Assembly (NCBI GenBank): GCA_018819325.1
Contig: JAHJQJ010000033.1
Coordinates: 1-22,133 of the forward strand
Direction of reading: 5' to 3'
DNA from: Patescibacteria group bacterium
GTDB taxonomy: Bacteria; Patescibacteriota; Microgenomatia; UBA1400; MFAQ01
DNA length: 22,133 bases
Shown here: positions 7,525 to 13,568 of the stretch, one piece after another
How the letters are laid out: each line of letters opens with the position of its first letter
Numbering within the stretch: the first letter of the stretch is position 1
Notes under the pieces: generated by a model
Database searches by the model: none
What the model saw: the letters and a program-made list of their open reading frames with translations, nothing else
What the model was told of the DNA's origin: nothing
Translations under genes and position numbers: made by a program

Positions 7525-8190
7525 TTAAGGTCGGTATTGTTCTGAAATACTTGTTATTACACTATCCTTTACTACAACCCAATACAACGATTCTTTTAAC
7601 GATGAATTTGAATCAACGGCGAACAGATTTTTGAATGGTAAATAAGATATTGACTCACCAAAATTAAAGTTTCCATCAGCTGTGTAACTTAAAGTATCTA
7701 CCTTTATCTGGACATTTTGTGAAATCTCGAATGACCTAATTTTGGTGTTTATATTTTCAATACAATATCCATTAGGCGCACTTAGTTTTTTTGCCGTGCA
7801 TTCCTCTGAATTTAGCCACTGGATGTAGTCAATATCCAAAAATCTTTTGCCGTTTTTATCATAAACCCTTTTTATATACCCAATAGCTTTTTCTGAAACC
7901 AATTGTTCTACTACTTCAGATTCAGATTCCTGAACAACATCGTCACTTTCGGTTATATTCTGTGATTGAGGTGAAATGGGGTCTGGGATTGAAGTAGGAG
8001 CAATGGTTAAAGAAGATAAAATTGACTGATTTTCGACTAGTTGTTGTGTAAGTTGGTAGTTTTGATAGGCTAGAACTCCGATGATTGCGAGGAGTAAGGT
8101 GATTAGAGAAACAAAGAACCAGAGAGATTTACTCGTAAGAGAGGGTTGTGTGGGAAGTGTTGGGGCTTCTGATTGGATGTTTTCTTGCAT
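7525..8190 (-). CDS. Membrane-anchored surface protein, unknown C-terminal domain
   Basis: A 221-residue protein. A short cytoplasmic tail of about 20 residues (MQENIQSEAP...) leads to one transmembrane helix (about 23-43), then the stalk GVLAYQNYQLTQQL, a Ser/Pro/Thr and acidic linker (about 60-95), and a globular C-terminal domain beginning AIGYIKRVYDKNGKRFLDIDYIQWL. That domain resembles uncharacterised secreted proteins I associate with Gram-positive bacteria, with two Cys (in EECTA and GYCIE) that could pair. The tail, helix and stalk are closely shared with the protein at 12851-13549, whose outer domain is unrelated. It lies 20 nt downstream of the PEGA lipoprotein gene on the same strand. 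A TAAACT box at 8200-8205 may provide its own promoter. Function unknown. Confidence 0.8.
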   Translation of the reverse strand: MQENIQSEAPTLPTQPSLTSKSLWFFVSLITLLLAIIGVLAYQNYQLTQQLVENQSILSSLTIAPTSIPDPISPQSQNITESDDVVQESESEVVEQLVSEKAIGYIKRVYDKNGKRFLDIDYIQWLNSEECTAKKLSAPNGYCIENINTKIRSFEISQNVQIKVDTLSYTADGNFNFGESISYLPFKNLFAVDSNSSLKESLYWVVVKDSVITSISEQYRP

Positions 8191-8199
8191 ATTAAAAAT

Positions 8200-8205
8200 A
8201 GTTTA
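8200..8205 (-). promoter_or_regulatory. Possible -10 box of the anchored surface protein gene
   Basis: On the minus strand TAAACT lies exactly 9 nt before the ATG, followed by TTTTTAATATGCA. The related gene at 12851 has TATACT at the same 9-nt distance with nearly the same leader, suggesting that promoter and anchor were copied together. No convincing -35 is present, since the upstream gene's 3' end occupies that place. Confidence 0.35.
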
Positions 8206-8210
8206 GCATT

Positions 8211-9098
8211 TTATTCGAAGAGGGTGGCGTAGGAGGCGGAGATCCAGCCGTTTTTGCTAGTTTGGTATTCTATTTGGTACCAACCAGATTGGGTTTTTAG
8301 GTAGGGGAACTTGTCACCGTGGTTTACTTTAGCTATCTCTGTGGCCGTGGCGGACGGTTCTTGCCTGACCCTGAGCCAACCCAGAGTAGCACTGTTTATA
8401 GTAACGTAGGGCTTGGGAACAGCGGACGAAGTGGATTGTTTAGGAAGTGGAGTGATATCTGCAGGAGTTTCTTGAGCCTTGGTAGGCGTAGCAGAAGGGG
8501 TGGCTTGTTCTGGAGTTGGGGTAGGGGTGGGAAGGTCTGCAATTTTTTGACCAGCTAGTTGGGCGTTTATATTTAACCTGAACCCTGGCTCTACAGCAGC
8601 CTTGATGACTTTGTCTTGAAAGCCCGGGGCTGTAAGGGTAAAGGTGTGACCACCTGAGTCAATTGAGCTACTGGAGAACGGGGTGAATCCAGCTGGGTTA
8701 CCGTCTATTAGAACAGAGACCGTGTTTGGCAAGCTGGTTATGTTTACCTCTACCTTGTCTTTGGAATCGAGTTTTTCAAAATATAAGGTATGGCCATGAG
8801 CTTGGTCTGGGGTAACTGCCAGTTGACGATCAACTGCGGTAATCGTGCCTGCGGTAAGGGTAATTTTGCCCTCCCAAGGTTGGAGAGTGGTGTCTAAAGG
8901 TGAGATTTTAACTGCATAACTGCCGGCTTTTAGGTTTTCTTGATATACTGGTGTCTGACCAGAGGACTCGGAGTTTATGGTAACCATTCCTTGTGGATTT
9001 GAGGTAATTTGAACTCCGGCTTTGTTACCAAAGAAAGGAATTGTGCAGGCGGATAGAACGATAGATGACAGGATTAGAAGCCCAATTTTTTTTATCAT
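8211..9098 (-). CDS. Lipoprotein with two PEGA domains and a C-terminal SH3b domain
   Basis: A 295-residue secreted protein. Residues 1-18 form a lipoprotein signal (MIKKIGLLILSSIVLSAC) with the lipobox LSAC and acceptor Cys18. Two PEGA-type beta domains follow. The first is at about 28-95 (VQITSNPQGMVTINSESSGQTP). The second is at about 115-185 (VEVNITSLPNTVSVLIDG, then FTPFSSSS). A Pro/Thr-rich linker (about 190-228) with repeated TPTP units comes next. An SH3b domain closes the protein (about 232-295: GWLRVRQEPS, then GWYQIEYQTSKNGWISASYATL), a type that often binds cell-wall or surface glycans. The layout suggests an envelope-anchored adhesin or wall-binding protein. First gene of a minus-strand pair with the 7525-8190 gene. 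A TACAAT at 9107-9112 lies 8 nt before the start and overlaps the divergent tRNA promoter region. Confidence 0.88.
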   Translation of the reverse strand: MIKKIGLLILSSIVLSACTIPFFGNKAGVQITSNPQGMVTINSESSGQTPVYQENLKAGSYAVKISPLDTTLQPWEGKITLTAGTITAVDRQLAVTPDQAHGHTLYFEKLDSKDKVEVNITSLPNTVSVLIDGNPAGFTPFSSSSIDSGGHTFTLTAPGFQDKVIKAAVEPGFRLNINAQLAGQKIADLPTPTPTPEQATPSATPTKAQETPADITPLPKQSTSSAVPKPYVTINSATLGWLRVRQEPSATATEIAKVNHGDKFPYLKTQSGWYQIEYQTSKNGWISASYATLFE

Positions 9099-9137
9099 AT
9101 GAGCCGATTGTACCAGAATGGTAAAATGTATGTACCT

Positions 9138-9211
9138 GGCCGAGTACCAGAGTGGTTAATGGCGGAGACTGCAAATCTCTCGATTCATGGGTTCGAATCC
9201 CATCTCGGCCT
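9138..9211 (+). tRNA. tRNA-Cys (GCA)
   Basis: Cloverleaf: perfect 7-bp acceptor stem (GGCCGAG 9138-9144 with CTCGGCC 9204-9210), a short D-arm, anticodon stem GGAGA/TCTCT around loop CTGCAAA with anticodon GCA, a 6-nt variable region, and T-stem ATGGG/CCCAT with loop TTCGAAT. The discriminator base at 9211 is T, the identity base typical of tRNA-Cys. CCA is not encoded. The RAYT unit begins 9 nt downstream. Confidence 0.95.
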
Positions 9212-9219
9212 CAAATAGT

Positions 9220-9247
9220 AAACATTCCACCTCGGAGGTGGAAGATT
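9220..9247. repeat. 28-bp REP-type repeat, left of RAYT gene
   Basis: Identical to 9932-9959. The core 9225-9243 is a 19-nt palindrome with 9-bp arms TTCCACCTC and GAGGTGGAA around a single G. Its right arm lies about 20 nt before the RAYT start codon. Confidence 0.93.
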
Positions 9248-9265
9248 GTAGTATTATGAATTAAG

Positions 9266-9928
9266 ATGCCTAGCAGAAAAACACCGCTATTTACTGGGGG
9301 TATTTACCATGTTTTTAACAAAGGAATTGACGGAAGGAAAACATTTTCAGACAAAACAGATTATGAACGAGCTGTTAGGTGTATAGATTTTTACCATTTT
9401 AGTGATCGGTTTTGCAAACTTTCTCGTTTTCTGACATTAACCACCAAAAAACAGCAACAAATTTTTGAGCAGACTCAGGAAAAACTCGTAGAAATATATT
9501 GTTATTGCTTAATGCCTAACCATTTTCATTTACTGATAAAACAACTAGCTGACGGCGGTGTGTCTAAGTATTTATCTGACTTCCAAAATAGTTACACACG
9601 TTATCACAATAAAAGACAAGAAAGAACTGGGCAACTGTTTATGAACCAATTTAAAGCTGTACGGGTAACAACTGATGAACAATTAATGCATGTTAGTCGA
9701 TATATACATTTGAATCCTCACACTGGAAGTGTGGTAAATAGTCTGAAAGAATTAAGACTATATCCTTGGTCTTCTTTAAAAGAATACCTGAAGATTGATG
9801 GCGGGTTTTGCAAAAAAGAAGTGATAGTGTCACCACCATTCAATGAACACTCATATTGGAAGTTTGTTGGTGACCAAGCAGACTACCAAAAACAGTTGAA
9901 AGAAATTAAAAGATTAATATTGGAGTAA
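9266..9928 (+). CDS. REP-associated tyrosine transposase (RAYT, IS200/IS605-like HUH Y1 family)
   Basis: A 220-residue protein of the Y1_Tnp/TnpA-REP family, which nicks single-stranded DNA at REP hairpins through a 5'-phosphotyrosine intermediate. It starts PSRKTPLFTGGIYHVFNKG (residues 2-20), typical of RAYTs. The metal-binding HUH motif is in MPNHFHLLIK with His86 and His88. The nucleophile is probably Tyr110 in FQNSYTRYHNKR. RTGQLFMNQFKAVRV (120-134) and RYIHLNPHTG (145-154) are the other conserved blocks. All catalytic residues are present and the frame is intact, so it may be active. The flanking palindromes are the likely substrates. It has no second transposon gene. Confidence 0.92.
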   Translation: MPSRKTPLFTGGIYHVFNKGIDGRKTFSDKTDYERAVRCIDFYHFSDRFCKLSRFLTLTTKKQQQIFEQTQEKLVEIYCYCLMPNHFHLLIKQLADGGVSKYLSDFQNSYTRYHNKRQERTGQLFMNQFKAVRVTTDEQLMHVSRYIHLNPHTGSVVNSLKELRLYPWSSLKEYLKIDGGFCKKEVIVSPPFNEHSYWKFVGDQADYQKQLKEIKRLILE

Positions 9929-9931
9929 ATA

Positions 9932-9959
9932 AAACATTCCACCTCGGAGGTGGAAGATT
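9932..9959. repeat. 28-bp REP-type repeat, right of RAYT gene
   Basis: Identical in sequence and orientation to 9220-9247, with the palindromic core at 9937-9955. It fills almost the whole gap between the RAYT stop and the gap stop codon (9960-9962 on the other strand) and could serve as a transcription barrier between the converging genes. Confidence 0.93.
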
Positions 9960-11027
9960 TTAGATAGTTTCGGCGGCTTGGATGACTTGTTCTACTAGGC
10001 GGTTGGCGTAGCCGTATTCATTGTCGTACCAGGCCATGACCTTTACTAAGGTGCCGTCTACCACCTTAGTTAAACCCAAATCAACAATGGCGGATTCTGG
10101 TCTGCCAATAATATCTGAAGAAACAAGAGATTCGGTTGTGGTAGCAAGAACGCCACGGTAGATTGGGGATTGAGAAGCATTGACAAAAATTTGATTGACC
10201 TCTTCTACAGAAGTGGTTCTTTTGGTTACAAAAGTGAAGTCGGTGATCGAGCCGGTAATTACAGGAACCCTTAGGGCTAGGCCCTGAAATAGGCCTTTGA
10301 GTTCTGGAATTGTTTCTGTTGTGGCGGTAGCGGCACCGGTGGTGGTGGGGATGATGTTTTGGGCGGCAGCTCTGGCACGGCGCATGTCTTTATGGGAGTT
10401 GTCCTGAAGTTTTTGGTCGTCGGTGTAGCCGTGAATGGTGGTAAGCATGGCTTTTAGAACGCCTATTTTAGAGTGCATAACGGCGGCGACTGGAGCAACG
10501 CAGTTGGTGGTGCAGGAAGCGTTAGAAACAATGGAGTATGAATTAACTCTGTCTTTGCCTACAATACTGTCTTCATTTACCCCGATTACGGCTGTAGGCA
10601 CAGAACCGCCTTTGGCAGGAGCAGAGATAATAACTAGTTTGGCACCTGCTGTTAGGTGTTTTCTAGCTTCTTCTTGAGTGGTAAATACACCAGTGGACTC
10701 TATAACTATGTCTGCCTGGTATTTACTCCAAGGAATTTTTTCTGGGTCTCTTTGAGCTAACACTGGGAGCTTGTAAACTTGGTTGGGTTTTTGGATGATT
10801 AAAAAGCCAATTAAGGGAGCTTGGTCGGAAACTTCTTCTGCTGTTATAGAGTAGGGGAGGCGACCATAGGCGGTGTCATATTTCAGAAGATTGGCCCAAC
10901 CTGAAATAGGAAGAGATCCAGAAGTGTTAATGGCTACTAAATTAAGTTTGTCTGTATGGCTTTCTAGCCAGACACGGGTAGCGGAGCGGCCGATACGGCC
11001 AAAGCCGTTGATAGAGAAGTTAATCAT
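9960..11027 (-). CDS. gap: Glyceraldehyde-3-phosphate dehydrogenase, probably NADP-using
   Basis: A 355-residue enzyme that converts glyceraldehyde-3-phosphate to 1,3-bisphosphoglycerate. The Rossmann start is INGFGRIGR (6-14). The catalytic Cys172 lies in SNASCTTNC and the partner His199 in TTIHGYT. HKDMRRARAAAQNIIPTTTGAA and WYDNEYGYANR complete the signature. Coenzyme residues are unusual. The Asp that in NAD enzymes follows strand beta-2 is Thr35 (VAINTSGS). The Leu-Pro pair before HKD is Asn210-Ser211, where Ser is typical of chloroplast and other NADP-accepting forms. Its ATGA start overlaps the end of pgk by 4 nt, so the two genes are translated together and catalyse successive steps. 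Confidence 0.95.
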   Translation of the reverse strand: MINFSINGFGRIGRSATRVWLESHTDKLNLVAINTSGSLPISGWANLLKYDTAYGRLPYSITAEEVSDQAPLIGFLIIQKPNQVYKLPVLAQRDPEKIPWSKYQADIVIESTGVFTTQEEARKHLTAGAKLVIISAPAKGGSVPTAVIGVNEDSIVGKDRVNSYSIVSNASCTTNCVAPVAAVMHSKIGVLKAMLTTIHGYTDDQKLQDNSHKDMRRARAAAQNIIPTTTGAATATTETIPELKGLFQGLALRVPVITGSITDFTFVTKRTTSVEEVNQIFVNASQSPIYRGVLATTTESLVSSDIIGRPESAIVDLGLTKVVDGTLVKVMAWYDNEYGYANRLVEQVIQAAETI

Positions 11028-11995
11028 GTATTAAATATAGCAGAGATGACTGGATGAGTACCGGTAGTGAGGAAATCAAGCATGGCGCCACCGCTGGTGG
11101 AAACGAAGCTAAAATCGGTATATTTAAAGCCCAAGGTTTTAATTGAGTTTATGGTGTCTCCACCACCCAAAAGGGTAAAAGCGGGGGAATTTTTAAGGGC
11201 TAATAAGACTTTTTTGGTACCTTTGGTGTTTATACCATCTTCGAACCTGCCTAAGGGGCCGTTTAAAACAATGGTTTTAGCTTTGGATATGTGGTTTTTA
11301 ATAAGAGTGATGGCGTTTTTATCTATGTCTAAGCCATTAGAAGAAAGAGTGGCGGCTTTTAGGTGTGGAGGAAGGTTTAGCGAGGCCAGGCGACCCCCTA
11401 TGATTATTGAGTCGAAGACGTCTTTCAGGTTGTCCACAATTTTGAGTTTGTCTTCTTTGGTACCAGATAGAATTAAAAGGATGGGTCTATCGGGGTTTTT
11501 TGTAATTTGAGTAAGAGTTTTGACCTCTAAATTAAATCTTTCCCCGGTAATTGTGGGCAACATTTTGGGTATTATTTGGAGGGAACTAGAAGGGTGAAAA
11601 TGGGCAAATGCTTCATAAACGTATAAATTACTGTCTTGGGTAATTTGACGAGCGAATTCCCTATCTAGGCCATTTTCACCGGGGAAGAATCGTAAGTTTT
11701 CTAGCAGAGCAACTGAAGAGTCGTTTTTTTGCCATTCCCCTATTCCTTTTATTTCAGAAATAAATGAAATAGACTGATGTATCAGACTTTCTAGTTCTCT
11801 CTTGATGGGTAAAAGAGAGTTTTTGGCATTCCTTCGGGTAGGTCTCCCCTGGTGGCCAATAATTAGTAGTTTTTTAGATTGTTTTAAATGCTTATTGAGG
11901 CTGGGAAGAAGACATTGAAGACGGTAGTTATTGGTGATTTTGCCATCTTTTATGGGTACGTCTAGGTCGGCTCTAAATAAGATGTTTTTTGGCAT
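11024..11995 (-). CDS. pgk: Divergent, short phosphoglycerate kinase
   Basis: A 323-residue protein (family usually 385-400) that would make ATP and 3-phosphoglycerate from 1,3-bisphosphoglycerate. Recognisable motifs are FRADLDVP (7-14, for RVDFNVP), GHQGRP (47-52), LLENLRFFPGE (98-107) and SGTKEDK (177-183, with the conserved phosphate-binding Lys180). GPLGRFE (246-252), GGGDT (277-281) and STSGGAMLDFLTTG (299-312) complete the set. Two substrate-site changes stand out: Asn of the DFN motif is Asp12, and the DAF-HR motif that carries a 3-phosphoglycerate-binding Arg is YEAFAHFHPSSS, with Pro in place of Arg. Several loops are shortened. The pairing with gap argues that it is still glycolytic. 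A TAAACT box lies 6 nt before the ATG. Confidence 0.87.
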   Translation of the reverse strand: MPKNILFRADLDVPIKDGKITNNYRLQCLLPSLNKHLKQSKKLLIIGHQGRPTRRNAKNSLLPIKRELESLIHQSISFISEIKGIGEWQKNDSSVALLENLRFFPGENGLDREFARQITQDSNLYVYEAFAHFHPSSSLQIIPKMLPTITGERFNLEVKTLTQITKNPDRPILLILSGTKEDKLKIVDNLKDVFDSIIIGGRLASLNLPPHLKAATLSSNGLDIDKNAITLIKNHISKAKTIVLNGPLGRFEDGINTKGTKKVLLALKNSPAFTLLGGGDTINSIKTLGFKYTDFSFVSTSGGAMLDFLTTGTHPVISAIFNT

Positions 11996-12001
11996 GATAT
12001 T

Positions 12002-12007
12002 AGTTTA
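12002..12007 (-). promoter_or_regulatory. Possible -10 box of pgk-gap
   Basis: TAAACT on the minus strand, 6 nt before the pgk start codon, predicts a leaderless transcript. No good -35 is visible. It lies back to back with the strong promoter of the peptidase gene (12029-12057), so the two divergent units share about 90 nt. Confidence 0.35.
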
Positions 12008-12028
12008 TCACTTTCTACATGGCTGGAC

Positions 12029-12057
12029 TTGACTGTTATAGGATTTTGTGGTATTAT
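12029..12057 (+). promoter_or_regulatory. Strong sigma-70-type promoter of the M23 peptidase gene
   Basis: TTGACT (12029-12034), a 17-nt spacer and TATTAT (12052-12057), preceded by TG to make an extended -10. Transcription would start near 12064. The short leader then holds a small hairpin CGGAT/ATCCG (12068-12082) just before the ATG at 12087. Confidence 0.75.
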
Positions 12058-12086
12058 GTTCTCTTCTCGGATGAATAATCCGATTT

Positions 12087-12722
12087 ATGATATTAAGGAC
12101 AGTAATATCTTTTTTACCAAAAACAAGGTCGTCTCATCCTATTTCTAAACTTTTAAGACCTGTGTTGGAGACTAAAAAGCTTAAAACTGTTTTGGGTGGT
12201 TTTATGTCTTTTATGGGTGTTTCTTTTAGTTCGGTTTGGTTGGTGGCTGGAGTTTATCAGAGTTCAGGAACGGTACAGGCCTTTTCTCCCCTACCAACCC
12301 AAGCAGTGATCGAGACTGAAAAACAAGATCATTTCTATGATTTCAAAATGACGGTTCCTTCTATGAGTGGAATATCTCAAGGGTTTAGTCGTTGGCACCC
12401 AGGAATTGATATTACAGCCCCCGCGGGCTCTAAGATTTACCCTATACAGGCAGGTATGGTGTTAAGAGTTGAGAATACTAGGTTTGGGTATGGTAGAAGT
12501 ATTTTAATTGACCACGGTGAGAGTCTTACTAGTTTATATGCCCATGTGGGTAAGGTAATGGTAGAGGAAGGTGAAGTTGTAAGCTCTGAAACCATTTTGG
12601 CAGAAATTGGCTTAACAGGAAGAACAACCGGATACCATTTGCATTTGGAGATAAGAAATCAGACTACAGCCTTGAACCCCATGACCTATTTAAGTACAGC
12701 TGTTAGATTGGCTAATAAATAA
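12087..12722 (+). CDS. Membrane-anchored M23 (LytM-type) metallopeptidase
   Basis: A 211-residue protein. After a positively charged N-terminal region (about 1-33) comes one hydrophobic segment (about 34-56) that acts as signal anchor, then a short linker and the M23 domain (about 88-205). Zinc ligands are visible: His104 and Asp108 in SRWHPGIDITAPAG and His186 in GYHLHLEIR, with the active-site His153 in LYAHVGK and His184. All key residues are present, so it should cleave peptidoglycan cross-links or peptide bridges outside the membrane, or act on neighbours' walls. It is monocistronic with its own strong promoter. It is short for the family and has no coiled coil or LysM domain. Confidence 0.9.
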   Translation: MILRTVISFLPKTRSSHPISKLLRPVLETKKLKTVLGGFMSFMGVSFSSVWLVAGVYQSSGTVQAFSPLPTQAVIETEKQDHFYDFKMTVPSMSGISQGFSRWHPGIDITAPAGSKIYPIQAGMVLRVENTRFGYGRSILIDHGESLTSLYAHVGKVMVEEGEVVSSETILAEIGLTGRTTGYHLHLEIRNQTTALNPMTYLSTAVRLANK

Positions 12723-12776
12723 GAGTTTTAAACAAATTTAATCTATTTTAGATTGGTGCTTGGCTTATTTACTTTG

Positions 12777-12805
12777 TGTGGAAAACGTTGTTTTTTTGTG
12801 GATAA
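12777..12805 (-). promoter_or_regulatory. Two DnaA-box-like 9-mers
   Basis: On the minus strand TTTTCCACA (12777-12785) and TTATCCACA (12797-12805) both match the DnaA-box consensus TTWTNCACA in the same orientation, 20 bp apart, in a 128-nt AT-rich gap. A T-run separates them and AT-rich sequence follows. There is no dnaA or dnaN nearby, and flanking genes point toward this area rather than away, which argues against a replication origin. They may be regulatory or accidental. Confidence 0.3.
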
Positions 12806-12835
12806 GTTGGAATGTTTCAAATAAAATATAAATGA

Positions 12836-12841
12836 TATACT
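12836..12841 (+). promoter_or_regulatory. Possible -10 box of the second anchored surface protein gene
   Basis: TATACT lies 9 nt before the ATG at 12851, with leader TTTGTTAATATGCA. Spacing and leader match the promoter-proximal region of the related gene at 8190. The -35 region is weak. Confidence 0.38.
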
Positions 12842-12850
12842 TTTGTTAAT

Positions 12851-13549
12851 ATGCAGGAAAATGAAATAGTTTTTAAACCACAACCTAATATTAGTCAACC
12901 AGAAACCCAAATTCCTTTTACCCAACCAACCCCATCAAGTAAAATACCTTGGTTGTTTGTCTTTTTAGTTATTTTGTTTTTGTCAGTTACAGGTGTTCTT
13001 GCCTACCAGATCTATCAATTAAAACAACAACTATTTTCAGTAGCCCCTTCACCCACAGAAAATTTAACCCCACTGCTGACGCCCTCTTCTACACCAACAT
13101 TTGAACCAACTGCAAACTGGAGGACATATAACAACACTACACACAATATTTCTTTTAAATACCCACTGGTTTGGACCGTTAATGAGCAACAAGGGCAAAA
13201 AGAAGGTGAGAAAGTATTCAATACAAAAATAGAACTAACCAAAGATGATTCTGTAATTACAATGTATTTAAATATGGATGGAATCGGAGGTGTAGGGCAA
13301 ACTTATGATGGCGAAGGATTTGTATTAGATGGAATTAATCTATATCAATATTCAAAGAGTAATAGTTATAACAATACTCACACCATTGGTTTGTCTAACT
13401 CGTTATCTAATTCAATCGGTGTTTTTATGGTTAATGATATTACCTATTCAATTACACTGAGTTATCCTGACAGCGATTCGGTCGAAAAAAGTACTTCAAC
13501 AATAAATGAGTTTAACCAAATCCTTTCTACTTTCAAATTCACAGACTGA
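12851..13549 (+). CDS. Membrane-anchored surface protein with PsbP-like outer domain
   Basis: A 232-residue protein. A Gln/Pro-rich cytoplasmic tail (1-31) precedes one helix (about 32-52), the stalk GVLAYQIYQLKQQL, a Pro/Thr/Ser linker (about 66-88) and a globular domain starting NWRTYNNTTHNISFKYPLVWTV. That opening (Trp, Thr-Tyr, then FKYP..W) is typical of PsbP-like domains in secreted bacterial proteins. Asn/Ser-rich strands follow to the end. The anchor module closely matches the protein at 7525-8190 while the outer domains differ, so anchor and cargo appear to have been recombined. It is a single gene with its own promoter and a terminator hairpin at its 3' end. Function unknown; the PsbP resemblance is by pattern only. 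Confidence 0.8.
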   Translation: MQENEIVFKPQPNISQPETQIPFTQPTPSSKIPWLFVFLVILFLSVTGVLAYQIYQLKQQLFSVAPSPTENLTPLLTPSSTPTFEPTANWRTYNNTTHNISFKYPLVWTVNEQQGQKEGEKVFNTKIELTKDDSVITMYLNMDGIGGVGQTYDGEGFVLDGINLYQYSKSNSYNNTHTIGLSNSLSNSIGVFMVNDITYSITLSYPDSDSVEKSTSTINEFNQILSTFKFTD

Positions 13550-13568
13550 TTTTTAGTCTGGCTTTTTA
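13542..13568 (+). terminator. Intrinsic terminator
   Basis: A 6-bp stem CAGACT/AGTCTG with a 7-nt loop (13542-13560) is followed by GCTTTTTA. The stop codon of the surface protein gene lies in the stem. It separates that gene from the converging groEL end. Confidence 0.6.

Larger units (their letters stand above)
9220..9959 (+). mobile_element. RAYT gene bounded by palindromic direct repeats
   Basis: A 740-bp unit with one REP-associated transposase gene between two identical 28-bp repeats (9220-9247 and 9932-9959), each containing a 19-nt palindrome. RAYTs are known to sit between the REP palindromes they recognise, and this is a textbook arrangement. It lies between the tRNA-Cys gene and the 3' end of gap without damaging either. 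Confidence 0.8.

Noticed and set aside
8046..8058. 13-nt match between the surface-protein gene and the 39-bp repeat arm
   Set aside because: It encodes the conserved NYQL stalk in the protein, and a match of this length is expected by chance a few times in a window of this size.
11067..11510. 147-codon plus-strand ORF opposite pgk
   Set aside because: Fully antisense to a gene with clear PGK motifs; the product has no recognisable domain.
12777..12850. Replication origin
   Set aside because: No dnaA, dnaN or gyrase genes nearby, only two DnaA-like boxes, and genes on both sides point toward the site rather than away from it.
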